Shown here piece after piece: positions 10,250 through 21,527 of a stretch of 64,000 nucleotides of DNA. This DNA is from Eonycteris spelaea. Lineage: Eukaryota; Chordata; Mammalia; Chiroptera; Pteropodidae. Where the stretch lies: the NCBI GenBank assembly GCA_003508835.1, contig PUFA01000070.1:6448001-6512000 (forward strand), written 5' to 3'. Numbering within the stretch: the first letter of the stretch is position 1; each line of letters begins with the position of its first letter. Both the position numbers and the translations under genes were made by a program. The notes beneath the pieces are model-generated. The model saw only the letters and a list, made by a program, of their open reading frames with translations, was not told where the DNA came from and did no database searches.

Positions 10250-13180
10250 AAGGCAAGAAATGTTAAAGGATTGGGGACGGATGTGTAATGTCTATCTCAG
10301 TGAGAATGATATACAATGAGACTTATAATGTGTGTGTGTGTTCTAGTGAGAATGTTGTAATGTAGGAGAACACAATTAAATCCAATACAACTAAATCTGT
10401 AATGAAATAAAATATTATTTACCTAAATTTTGCTTTTAATTTATTGAAATTGTGAATAAAATCTGATGATTAAATCCCTATTTTATTGGTCTATAAGAAA
10501 GATCATGTTTTTGTATTTCAAATTTTTACTAGAATATACATCATCACTATTTTTAAAAATATCAATGGTCAAGCCAGGATCTACCATTATTGAAGGACGC
10601 TACATATTTATTTCAAAAAGAAAATTAAGCATGGATGAATAAACAATGCTAAAATTAACTGCCAATTAAACATCTAAAATCATCACAAAATCAGGAATTT
10701 CACCATACTTTTTTGTATTTAACAGTCATGTGTTGTATGTGTGTGTGTGAGAGAGAGAGAGAGAGAAGGGAGAGGAAGCGGGCTTGGCTTCCTTACTCAG
10801 TTGCAATGGACAGCTTTCCATCTGTCATGCCCCAGTTCATTTTTTATCAGCTGAATCAGTCAATTAGTTCATACAACATAATTTATTGCCTAGCTTAGTT
10901 TTATCTCCTGATATACCCTCTTGAAAGAACAAACCCCTATCCTGAGCAAATAGCAAAATGTATACTTTCGTTTTTTACACTGTGGGGAAAAAGCAGATAC
11001 ACGACACACCATTATTTATTTGTGTTTGGCGTTTGTTTGTCACAAAGTAGCAATCATAAATAACAGTCAGGAGAGGACAGAGACTCAGCCTTTAATAATA
11101 TTGATTTGAAAATACATCACCCAGCATTGAAAATGTCATATAAAATTCATATTTATTGCTGTTTACAGGGGGAAAAAAGAACGTTTGCACTTTGCAATGC
11201 TAGCACAATTCTCCAAAACATTAAGATGCCGCATGCTGTCTTTTTTTCACACTTATTTTTGGTAGCCAGAGCTACGTTTCAGGGTTATATTGATTTTCAT
11301 TCTGGCTGTGGTTGATTAATATTTCAGGAAGGATTCAGGTGCATTAGGGCAGAGCTAAATAGAAATATCAGTGCATTTTCTCAAGCCAAGGTGGTGTGAG
11401 GTGTGACAAAACCAACCTACCTACCGCTTTTATTTGGTAAGGTGTACAGGCAATAGAATGAATCTCTAAAATTGACAGCCACATGGACTGGTTAACAGGA
11501 AGCTTGACATTCTTTTCAACACTCGCTACTGTTATTAATGACTTCGCAGCTTCATGAAACCAATAAAATATTAGTATTTTGTGAGCACATTAGTGATCTT
11601 TTTATTTTAATCTCGAGGTTAAATGTGATCACCCTATGAATTTGCTTCCCAGAAGCATTTTTTAGTAATTACTTTTCCTTGATAAGGACTTCTCAGTCAT
11701 TACAGGAAACTGAAATGTAATAGTTAAGGGATGATTCTATTGTAGTAACATTTTTCATCCTGACCCTATTCCCAAGGTTGAGAAATTGCTCGTCAGTTTA
11801 ATGTTTTCTATTTGCTTCTTTGCCAGCTGAGTTCTTCTATTTTAATAGCTCATTTCTATCATCTACCATTCTCTTCTTCATTTGGGCTTGGCTTTTTCAT
11901 TATCTGACTGTTATACAAAGCTCAGATTTCCCTGAACACATTAAAATATCCAACATACTGTCATCCACATAAACAACCACTATTTATGTAACTTGCAAAC
12001 TCCCATTCATCTCTAAGAAAGAAAGAAATTTTGTAGAAATAACAGATAACCATTTAGACCCACTGGTTATTACTGGGTTTGAAATATTACATTTTATTTA
12101 AAGAAATGTTAATGATTACAGAGAATGAAATTATATTTAATAAAACAGACTCTCGGTAATTCAATTCAGCTATAATCAAAGTTATCTTAATTAGAACTTT
12201 GGAAGAAATCAACACTTTTGTTATCTTTCTTCTCAATTATTAAAATTATACAGCTTATAAGGAATACAATTAAAAATTCAACTTAAAGATGTCTTTAATA
12301 CTGCCAAAGACCCATCAACTTCAGAAAGCTCAGTAGCCATATAATGAGGAACTAATTATGAATGAAACTCTACATAGAATAATGTCCCTAGCATCAAGGT
12401 TAAATGCATTAGCTTACTGTACACTTTAGTTCTTTAAAAAAATGCCATATTGTTAGTTTGCTTCAAATGCAAATCAAGGTTTTTCATTTTCCTGAAATTA
12501 CTGAAAAACTTTCATTTCTTAATGCTTATTCCCCCTCCCAAAAAACACAAGAGATGTAACTTTTTATTCTACTCATGTTTATCTGCCCTTAAAATTATAT
12601 TTCTTATTGCATGAGGTTCATTTATTTTTTCTGAAATATCTCTTCTGGACCTCTCAAGATTTCATTTGGACTACTTGCTTTCTTGACATGCTTCAAAATT
12701 CTTCACTCAAGTGTCTTTGGGTTTACTGGAATCTCAATCTACCTCCCTTTTTTGAGAGAGGACATTGTTTTATTGTGCTTTATTGTCAACGATCTTCCTC
12801 TGAAAGGGATTCAAGAAAGAAAATCTGTGTGTTCTTGCATGTCTTAAGATATATCTACTTTGACTTCATGCTTAATTGTTTTTTGGATGGGGATGAAATG
12901 AGTAAATAGATTACTTTATTAAAAAGTTATTTAGTCTGAGAGAGTTGAGTGATGTCTTTTTTGTTCTATTGGTCTTTTTTTTAGAGGTTCTAGAATTCTA
13001 TAACGTATTGAGATAGTTACATGAGATTGTAAGAAACAATGCAGAGAAACCCTTTTTACATTTAACTTAGTTTCCCAGTTGTAACATTTTGCAAAACTAT
13101 GACAAAATATTATAGCTGAAATATGAGTATTGATACAATCCACCAGTCATATTTAAATTTCTTCAGTTTTACATGTACTC
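10250..13180. other. Repeat-poor region, possible conserved non-coding DNA
   Basis: I find no exon. A (TG)n(AG)n microsatellite lies at 10736-10767. The part at about 10980-11710 has balanced composition, few homopolymers and no recognisable repeat, unlike its surroundings; conserved enhancers often look like this, but nothing in the bases proves it. The 100-codon plus-strand frame at 12607-12909 shows no known domain and is not called as a gene. Confidence 0.5.
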
Positions 13181-13182
13181 CT

Positions 13183-13220
13183 CTGTGTATATGTGTATAT
13201 ATGTGTGTGTGTGTGTGTGG

Positions 13221-13254
<34 letters not shown>
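13183..13254. repeat. (TG)n microsatellite
   Basis: An imperfect TG tract interrupted by 'gggag'. It lies just at the 3' end of the minus-strand L1 that follows. Confidence 0.95.
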
Positions 13255-13255
<1 letters not shown>

Positions 13256-13820
13256 CTTTAAATTTTATCCAACTGTATCACCTGTGTAGGTTCCTGCTTC
13301 CACCACCACAGTCAAGATACTGAATAGTCCCAATGCCACAAGTATAAAATCCTATTGTGATTTTATAACCACTACCAACTTTCTCATACCTTTTCCTCCT
13401 CCCCTACCCAACTTCTGGGCACTACTAATCTGTACCTATTTCTAAAAGTTTATCGTTTCAAAAATGTTATGAAAATAGAATTATACAATATATAACCTCC
13501 TAGGATTGACTTTTTCATTAAGTATAATTACCTGAAGATTGGTTGTGTATCAGTAAGTTGTTCTTTTATAATAGTTAAATAGCATTCCAAGGTGTGTTTA
13601 ACTATTCACTTGCTGAAGGCTGTTGGGACTGATTCCTTTCCTACTATTACAAATAAAGCTGATTTTAACATTTGCAAATAGGATTTTTGTGTGTGCATCA
13701 GTTTTTATTTCTCTGGGATAAATGCCTCTGGATTCAAGTGCTAGGTCATACAGTAGGCTGCATGTTTAATTTTTTCATGCTTTTATCAAACTGTGTTTAA
13801 GAGTTGCTCTACTGGATTTT
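13255..13820 (-). repeat. Old L1, 3' part (block 1 of a nest)
   Basis: The plus strand reads the reverse complement of the 3' part of an old L1: 'atccaactgtatcacctgtgtagg', 'ccaccaccacagtcaagata', 'cattaagtataattacctga', 'atagcattccaaggtgtgtt', 'acaaataaagctgatttt', 'tttctctgggataaatgcct' and 'tcaaactgtgtttaagagtt' appear in the expected order. The sequence breaks at about 13820 at the ATP6V1E retrocopy and resumes near 15140, so this is one L1 split by a later insertion. Confidence 0.8.
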
Positions 13821-15040
13821 CTTTTTCTTTCTACCATCTTCTTCAATCCTAAACTTGAGCTAGTTGCCCACCAGCCTAGCATCTTTTTTGCCATGGCACT
13901 CAGAGATGATGACATGGAAAAGAAGACTAAGCATATAATGGCTTTTACTGAACAGGAGTCAATGAAAAAGAGAAGAAATAGACACAAAAGAGCAAGAGTT
14001 CAACATTGAAAAAAAATCATCTTGTGCAAACCCAGAAACTGAAGATTATGGAATACTATGAGAAGGAAGAAGAGCAGACAGAGCAGCAGAAGAAAATTCA
14101 GATGCCCAATTTGAATCAAGCAAGGCTCAAAGTTCTCAGAGTGAGAGAAGACCCTATTACAGATCTTCTAAATGCAGCAAAACAGACTGGCAAGGTGGTA
14201 ATAGATACAACCAGGTACCAAGTGCTATTGGGTGGACTGGTCCTTCAGGATTTGTGCCAGTTTTGGAGCCCTAGATGATTGTTTATTGCTGAAAACAGGA
14301 TTTCCCTGTGTTAAAGGCTGCAATGCAAAGGAAAAAAAAATCCCTATGTACAATATCACCACCAAAAGACATGATGTCCAAATTGATCAGGAGGCTTACC
14401 TTCCTGAGGAAATAGCTGGTGGAGTTGAAATATCTAATGGAGATCATAGAATAAAGGTTTCCAATACCTAGAGAGCCAGCTGAATCTGATAGCCCAGCAG
14501 ATGGAGCCAGAAGTACGGGGAGTCTTATTTGGTGAAAATGCCAACAGGAAGTTTTGGGACTCTGCCTTTGGGAGGTGGAGTTCATGTACTGCTATGATGT
14601 GGAAGTTTCTGATATTTGAAGAAACAAGATTATCTAGCTTATTCTTTGTTGTTTTAATATTCTGTACTTATCAGTGGATATCCTTCTGTAGCTAATGCCT
14701 TTAGCCTAATTGTTAACAATGAGAGAAAGTTTCACTTACTATGATGAGGAAACCTACTTCTAGCTTTTCTAAAAGTAATGCAACTTTCAGCTGGTTCTGC
14801 AGCCTGAAGGTAAGGAAATCAGGTGGCGTTTGCACAGACTTCACTCCATCTTCTGCTTTTCCTCTGGTTCTAGTTATCTAGTCTAGAGGGTGATAAGTAT
14901 GGTGTTCTTTGTTCTTTAGGCTTAAAATACGTGCATGTGGGGTATTCATTTCTTGCAGCGGTAGTAGCTTCACTGTTACGTATTTGGGCCTATAAGTGCT
15001 TAAGTGTTCCTTATCTGTAAATGCGATTTAAAATCTAAGA
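13821..15040 (+). pseudogene. ATP6V1E1: V-ATPase subunit E processed pseudogene
   Basis: A dead retrocopy of the V1-sector subunit E mRNA, the peripheral-stalk component of the vacuolar proton pump. The coding part runs from ATG at 13893 to about 14560 and covers nearly the whole 226-residue protein. Segments include an N-terminal 'MALRDDD..KKTKHIMAF', '[16 protein letters not shown]' and '[18 protein letters not shown]' (14021-14140), '[15 protein letters not shown]' (14200-14250), '[20 protein letters not shown]' (14370-14435) and a C-terminal '[18 protein letters not shown]' (14505-14560). It is broken by several frameshifts and stops, for example after 'EQES' near 13960, after 'SPR' at 14278 and after 'KVSNT' at 14471. 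There are no introns. A probable 3' UTR continues to about 15040; no poly(A) tail survives, the end being replaced by a TC/AC repeat. The parent is ATP6V1E1 rather than E2 by probability, not proof. Confidence 0.88.
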
Positions 15041-15048
15041 CATGATGC

Positions 15049-15056
15049 ACTCTCTC

Positions 15057-15139
<83 letters not shown>
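15049..15139. repeat. (TC)n(AC)n microsatellite
   Basis: A TC tract followed by an AC tract. It occupies the place where the pseudogene's poly(A) tail would be expected and may have consumed the junction with the host L1. Confidence 0.95.
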
Positions 15140-15140
<1 letters not shown>

Positions 15141-15292
15141 CCTCACTGGCATTTGGTGGTGTCCTTTCCTTACTTTAGCCATCCCACTAGATATGTGATG
15201 TCTTATCATGATTTTTATTTGCATTTCCAAAATGAACTAATGATTGGGAACATCTTTTCACATGCTATTTTTTTTCCTGCCTTTTTTTAAAG
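15140..15292 (-). repeat. Old L1 (block 2 of the nest)
   Basis: 'cctcactggcatttggtggtgtc', 'tagccatcccactagatatg', 'atttttatttgcatttcc' and 'gggaacatcttttcacatg' continue the L1 broken at 13820, with about 40 consensus bases missing at the break. It ends where a second L1 3' end begins. Confidence 0.8.
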
Positions 15293-15682
15293 TTGCTTCA
15301 AGATAAGCAATTTTTAATTAAATTTTTGAGGTGACATTGGTTAAAAAAATACGTAGGTTTCTAATGTATAATACAGTAATATGTCATATGTATGTTGCAT
15401 TGTGTATTCACCACCCAAAGTTAAATTTCCTTCCATTGCCATATATTTGATCCCCTTACCCTTACCCACCTGCCCCCTCTTTGAAAGCTCCAGACCCCTT
15501 TCCCCCTGGTAACTACTAAACTGCTGTCTGTGTCCATGAGTCTTTGTTTGTTTGTCTTGTTTGTTTGTTGCTTTCAGTTTTATATCCCATATATGAGTCA
15601 AATCATATATTATCAACTTTTTCTGTCTGACTTATTTCACTTAGCACAATAATCTTAAGATGCAGCCAATCAGTTATGTTCA
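15293..15682 (-). repeat. Second L1 3' end nested in the older L1
   Basis: A T-rich start (the poly(A) tail of a minus-strand copy), then 'gaggtgacattggttaaaaa', 'gtgtattcaccacccaaag', 'cccctggtaactactaaac', 'gtctgtgtccatgagtcttt' and 'tttctgtctgacttatttcacttagc' give about 380 bp of L1 3' UTR. It is better preserved than its host L1, so it is younger. Minus-strand frame 15341-15616 is a reading of this UTR. Confidence 0.8.
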
Positions 15683-17070
15683 TTTCTTTTGTCCATCTTC
15701 ATATAGAATTTTTAATGTCGAGTTTTAGGATTTTTATGTATTCTAGATACTAGTGCTCTGTCAGATTCATGGCTTGAAAAAATGTTTTTCCAGTCTGTGG
15801 TTTTCCTTTTCACTCTTTTCACAGGGGCATTCACAATGCAAATTAAAAAAAAATTTTTTTTGACAAGGTCCAAATTTTAATCGTTTTTCTTTTATAGTTT
15901 ATACTTTTATTTTAAAATCTAAGAACTCTTTGCCAAGCAACAGACCACAAAGATTTCTATTTTTTTAAAGATTTACATTTTATATTTTATGGTTAAATCT
16001 GTGTTCCATTTTGAGATACTTTTTAAATAAGGTATAAAGTTTTAGTTGTGGTTTAGCCTTTTGTTTATGGATATTCAGTTGTTCTAGAATCATTTGTTGA
16101 AAAAGGTTATCTTTCCTCAAATGATTGTTTTCTACCTTTGTCAAAAATCAGTTGGATATATTATGTGGGTCTATTTTTGTTCCAATGATCTATGTGATCA
16201 TCCATTGACAGATAATACACTGTCTTAATTATATAGTTGTATATTAAGCCTTAATATTGTTTAAAGTAATGCTGGCTTTTAGATATCCTTAAGCCTGTGA
16301 CTTTCCAATTTTAGAATAAAATTGTCTATATCTACAAAAAATCTTACTAGGATTTGGAAAGGAGTTGCATTAAACCTGTTAATCTCACTTGGTCAGTTTG
16401 TGTAACTCTTATGCCCATGAGGGGAGAATTGACATCTTTAGTGTGTTGAGTCTTCCAGTTCATAAACACTCTATCTCTCGTTCACTTAGGTCCTCTTTGG
16501 TTTCTTTCATCAGCGTTTGGTAATTTTCTGCATGTGTGTCTTGTACACATTTTGTTAAGTGCATATCTAAGTATTTAAATTTTTCTTCGGAGTGATTGTA
16601 AATGGTATAGTGTTTTCAATTTCTGTTTCCACATATTTATTGTTAGTGCATAGAAGTGCAGTTTATATTTGTGTGTTTATGTTACCTCCTGCAGCCTTGT
16701 TAAACTGACTTCTTAGTGCTAGGAATTATTTGTAGACTCCTTAGGATTTTCTATGTAGACAATCATGTTATCTACAAATGGAGAAAGACTTATTTCTTAA
16801 TTTAAATCTTTATGCCATCTTTTTATTTACTAGAACTTCCAGTACTATGTTAAAAAAATTTAATGAAAGTAGACATTTTTGTCGTGTTCATAATTTGCAG
16901 GGAAACCCTTCAGTCCTTCACTACTAAGTGTGAAAATAATGTAGAATCGTGTTGATGCTTTCTTTCAAGTTGAGTTAATTCATCTGTATTCCTAACTGCC
17001 TGAAACTTTTTATTATGGATGGGTACAAAATTTTGTCAAGTTGTTCCTGTAACATATCCATAAACTTGTT
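15683..17070 (-). repeat. Old L1 (block 3 of the nest)
   Basis: It resumes the host L1: 'tattctagatactagtgctc', 'tttgccaagcaacag', 'gttgttctagaatcatttgt', 'tccaatgatctatgtgatc', 'ggattttctatgtagacaat' and 'ttcagtccttcactactaag' are the reverse complement of L1 ORF2 running upstream from its C-terminus toward the reverse transcriptase. Coding capacity is destroyed by stops and indels. Confidence 0.8.
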
Positions 17071-17565
17071 GGCCTGAATCAACACAAATTTATTCTTACA
17101 GTTCTAAGGCTCAGAGGTTCAAAAACAATGGGTTTGCAGGGCTGTGTTCATTCTAGAGACTCTAAGAAAGAAACTAACGCCTTGCATTTCCAGCTTCTAG
17201 AGGCCTCCTGTATTTCTTAGCTCATGGTCTCTTCCTGAGAAGGAATCAGCAGCATAGCAACTTCAAACCTCTGTCTCTGTCTCTCTTTCTCTTCCTCTCT
17301 CTCGTTCTTTCTCTCTGCCTCTCTCACCTTTGTCTCCATTATCACATCTCATTCTCAAACTCTGACCTTCTTGTCTCACCTCATAAAACCTCATGTGATT
17401 ATATGGGACTACCCAATAATTTAGGAGAAACTTCTCATCCAAAATTCTTAACTTAATCACATCTTCAAAGTTCCTTTTTTCATATAAGTTAAGATATTCA
17501 CAAATCTGGGTATTAGGACATGGATATCTTTGAGGAGAGGCATTATTTTAACTGTTGCAAATGGT
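17071..17565 (-). repeat. MaLR-like LTR inserted in the L1
   Basis: It contains, on the plus strand, 'acacaaatttattcttacagttct', 'ggctgtgttcattctagagactct' in degraded form, 'ccagcttctagaggcctcctg', 'ttcttagctcatggtctcttcc', 'cctcatgtgattatatggga' and 'attaggacatggatatcttt', the reverse complement of a well-known mammalian LTR. A TC-rich patch at 17270-17330 lies inside. L1 sequence flanks it on both sides in register, so it inserted after the L1. Family call is by memory of the consensus. Confidence 0.6.
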
Positions 17566-17752
17566 ATGATTTTTCTCCCTTAGCTTGTTGATAGAGTGGA
17601 CTACACCGATTGATTTTCACATGATGAACCAGCCTCGTGTATCTTCGTGTAAATCTCACTTGGTCCGTTTCTTAACTATTTTTATATATCATTGGGTTCT
17701 ATTTGCTAATATCCTGCTGAGGGATTTTAAGTCTAAGTTCATGAGAGTTACT

Positions 17753-17801
<49 letters not shown>

Positions 17802-18440
17802 GTCTAGGTCTGGTTTTGATATTAGGATAATAATGTCTCATAAAGTGTATTGGGAAGTGTTCCTATTTTTCTATTTTTTTAAACATTGTATAATGTCGAT
17901 ATTAATTCTTTTAAAGTTTGGTTAAATTCTCCAGTGATACCAAATTCAAATTACAAATTCAATATCTTTGATGAATATAGGCTGCTCACTTCTTTTAATT
18001 AGTCTTGCTTGAGGTTTGGTAGTTTGTGTTGTTTGAGGAATTAGTCTTGTTTAGGGAGAAAGAAGAGTTTTTAAAATATAAATTTAATTTATTTAATAGT
18101 TTTAAGGTAATCCAAATTATTTATTTAATATTAGTTGAGTCATGGTAGTTTTTTTTCAGGAATTGGTCAATTTTACCCATTTTAAATTTATATATCTAGA
18201 ACTATTTTCATTATTCCTTTGTTATCCTTTTAGTGACTGCAGAGATAGCCCTCATTTCATTCCTAATGTTGGTAATTTGTGCCTTATTCCTTTTTTTTGT
18301 CTTGCAAAAGCTTTGTCAATTTCACTGATCTCTTAAAAAAATCAACCTTTATTTTAATGATTTTATCTATTATTTTAACGTTCTCCATTTTATTAATTTC
18401 TGCTCATTATTTCTTTCCTTCTGTTTCCATTATTTCTTTC
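17566..18440 (-). repeat. Old L1 (block 4 of the nest), RT domain
   Basis: 'agcttgttgatagagtggactac', 'ccgattgattttcacatgatgaacc', 'aaatctcacttggtc', 'ctggttttgatattaggata', 'attgggaagtgttcc' and 'gtcaatttcactgatctctt' are the reverse complement of the L1 reverse transcriptase and the region before it. A (TG)n expansion at 17753-17801 interrupts it. It ends with an exact 23-bp tandem duplication (18406-18428 and 18429-18451). Confidence 0.82.
17753..17801. repeat. (TG)n microsatellite
   Basis: A pure TG tract of about 24 units within the L1 RT segment. The 81-codon plus-strand frame 17585-17830 runs through it and is not a gene. Confidence 0.97.
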
Positions 18441-18466
18441 CTTCTGTTTCCAATCCTTCTCATATC

Positions 18467-19045
18467 TCTCCAAAAATTTAGGAGAGAACACATCCAAATT
18501 TATTTTATAAGGTTAGCATTACCCTGATACCAATGGAGATACTAAGAGAAAAAAATTACAGGCCATTTGATCAACATAATACAAAAATCCTCCGCAAAAT
18601 ACTAGCAAACTGAATTCAACAAAAAAATAAGAAGGATTATACCTCATGATCAAGCAAGATTTATTCCTGGTATGCAAGGTTCAAAATACACAAATCAATA
18701 AATGTAATACACCACATTAACAGAATGAAGGATAAAATTATATGCTCATCCCAATAGATGCAGAAAAATAATTTCACAAAATTCAATATCCTTTCATGAT
18801 AAAATTTCCCAACAAATTGGGAGGAACATATTTCAACGTGATAGAGGTCTTGTAAAAGAAATCCACAGCTAAATCATACTCGATGAAAAAATAAAAACTT
18901 TTTCTCTAATATTAGGAACAAAAAGAGGATGCCCACCTGCCACTTCTACTCAGCATAGTATTGAAAATCCTGCCCAGATAAATTGGGTAAGAAAAAAGAA
19001 ATCAAAGGCGTCCAAATTGGAAAAGAAAAGTAAAATTGTCTCTCT
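18467..19045 (+). repeat. L1 ORF2 RT fragment, opposite strand
   Basis: 'gttagcattaccctgatacc', 'atgatcaagcaagatttattcc', 'caatagatgcagaaaaataatt', 'ccacagctaaatcatactcgat', 'aaagaggatgcccacctgccac' and 'ggcgtccaaattgg' are the L1 RT domain on the plus strand. It overlaps in L1 coordinates with the minus-strand RT block just to its left, so it is a separate copy or an inverted rearrangement rather than a continuation. It stops abruptly in the 'aaaattgtctctctt' block. Confidence 0.85.
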
Positions 19046-21390
19046 TGAAGTCTTAGACTATTTCTACAGGCTGTGGTTCTAATGACAGTTTTTCTGGTTT
19101 TGTATTTTTTTTTAACTGCTTCATTTATCTGGTACTACTGAGGCTTTCACCTGTCCTTACTGGTGATGCCCTAGAGACTAGAAGGGTTTACCCCAGGTCA
19201 GGTACCATATGTCTCTCAGTAAGGGAGAAATGTGGTGGAATTCTTTCACTATTCATGCCTCTTCTCCCCCTGCCCACCCCGCCCTCCCCACACACACTCC
19301 CACCATTATTTGCTCTGGTGTCTCCAGGAAGAAAAAGAGACTCAAAGAGGACAAAGAAGCTTCCTGGTCAGTAGTGGATCTACTACTGCAGTGAATCTCT
19401 CCTTCTAACGTTGGCAACCTGCCCTAATAACTCTTAGTGGGAAAAGAGATATGCTAGGCGAGGGGTTGTCAGGAAACATCAGGTCTGGGTGGTCCTCTTC
19501 TGCTGAGTGGGGCAAACTAGACTCCCTGGTGCTGTGATGTTTCTACGGTTCTGAGATCCCGAATCACTTCACCTTCTTATCACCTTTCAGAATTCTCCTT
19601 TGGTTATCTTTTGTGCCTTTTCCTTTTGTGCTTAGGAGGGAGGGTTAGGAAAAAACAGATCTATATCATCTTTTCCAGGCTGGAATCTTTGATATTTTTT
19701 TACCTTTCTTTGATTGTTACTTTGGCATTTTACTAGCGCATGTCTAGGTGACAACTTTAAAATTTATCTTCATCTACTCTGGGTAGACACTCAATTTGAA
19801 AGTTCATGTCTCTTTAAGGCAGAAGGCATTTTCCTTCCATTATTTATTTGTTAACTTCATCCCATTTTATCTTTTCTCTCATCCTGAGACTTTTAATATG
19901 TGACTATTGGCTCACCTGTATAAATAATTTATAGTTTTTACATTTTTTTTTCCTCTGAGGTTTACTATATCTTTATCATAGTGCTATATTTCTAGGAATG
20001 TTACCATAAAATTCAAATATTCGTATCCATTTTTTTTTCAATTTGGTAACCATATTTTTAATTTCTAAGAATACTCTCTTCTTCCCCTCATTTTTTCATA
20101 TCATTGTATTATTATTTCTGTAAATCAATAGAAATATATTTTTGAAAAGTTTTGAAAAACAAATACAGGTTTTATTTTTAGGTTCTTTTCTGTTCCCTGA
20201 ATTATCTCTGATTTTTGCATGATTTAATTTTGTATTTATTTTCTTCTTTCGGTCTTTCATTTTTACTCTGTTCCTATTTCAAATCTCCTCTGCTAAATGT
20301 GTAATACATGGCTATTTGCCATGAAACTTGCTAGTCATTAACTTGACATATGAGAGAGGCATTTACTATAATTTACCATGAATTAGGTTTGCTGTCTATT
20401 GCCATGATTTCTTGATTGCTGCAATGAAGAGAACAGCAAATCCTCACAGGTTTACTCAACTCTTCAGAGACTACGTCTACCATTTTTTATCCTGGGGCTG
20501 AATTCTAGACTGCATGGTATTTTTCACTTACACAATGTTCAAAAATGATGCAGCTGTTTTCTTTATTAAACTCTAATCAATTCCCCATTTTTAGCACCCT
20601 TTCACATCTTGACCCTACAGCAAGCTGCCAAAGAGAAGCCGAGAGTCTTATTGTGTTTAGCCAGGCAATCTGCATTTGTAACATACTGACATTTCTCTCT
20701 GCTTTTTCCAATAACAGTCTCCAGAGTCCAGCTGCAGAAAAATTTTAACACTCTCATCCACTTATGAAGACTCTTTTGTTTCTTTTCGGTGTTATTTTTT
20801 TAGTCTTTTCCTATTTATATTATTTTTATGGTGCATTGGGTATGCAGTTAAGGGATAATGGGATGTAAATGATTGTGTTAAGTCTTCCATCTTAAATTGC
20901 AAGTCTATGCATAACATTTAAGTGCTAAATTACATGTGTTATAAAGATACATTTGCCAACAGAGAACCTCGCTTGAGCCTAATATTTACCAATGATTTCT
21001 AAAAAAGAAAATAAAAATGCTGTTGTATTATTCTCTCCATGAAAATCAAATTACAACAACAATTTCTCCAAAGAGTTAAGGTAGAAATGTACTATTAGAT
21101 TCTCTTAAGTTTTGTAGATGTTACAATATTTTTAGAAATCTTTTGATCTACCTTATACCAATATAGAATAAAATATTCTTGAATTTCTGAATATTGCTTC
21201 TTTTTCTGTTTTATTAAGCTATTTATATATTTGTTACAGAAAAAAACTGAAACATGTAAAAGAGTGCCACCTTCAATATTTTAAAAAAATATTCGTTTGA
21301 CTACCATGTCTATATACATGCATTATAAGACAATGATATCCTCTTTTATATTTATATGTATGTATTTTAAAACAAGACCCAGAATGTTTC
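19046..21390. other. Unassigned DNA, G+C-richer at its start
   Basis: About 19050-19680 is clearly richer in G+C than the neighbourhood and I cannot assign it. About 19700-20320 is T-rich and may be further degraded LINE sequence. About 20340-20760 is repeat-poor with even composition. The plus-strand frames 19209-19394 and 20545-20748 show no known motif. Confidence 0.5.
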
Positions 21391-21527
21391 TTTTTTTAAT
21401 ATTCTTTTTTAAACTTATTGAGATGACATTGGTTAACAAAATTATATAGGTTTTGACTTCACAATTCAATCAGACATTATCTGTATATTGCACTGTGTGT
21501 TCACCATCCAAAGTCAAGTCTCCTATC
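21391..21527 (-). repeat. L1 3' end with tail (3' arm of an inverted insertion)
   Basis: T-rich tail at 21391-21412, then 'cttattgagatgacattggttaac', 'aaattatataggtttt', 'attgcactgtgtgttcaccatcc' and 'aaagtcaagtctcc': the reverse complement of the last ~120 bases of an L1. The next base switches to the other strand of the L1. Confidence 0.85.

Noticed and set aside
12607..12909. A 100-codon plus-strand open frame of fairly normal composition
   Set aside because: No domain, signal, splice context or known protein match that I can recognise; A/T-rich surroundings make such a frame expected by chance.
13893..14560. An active V-ATPase subunit E retrogene
   Set aside because: Multiple frameshifts and stops break the reading frame.
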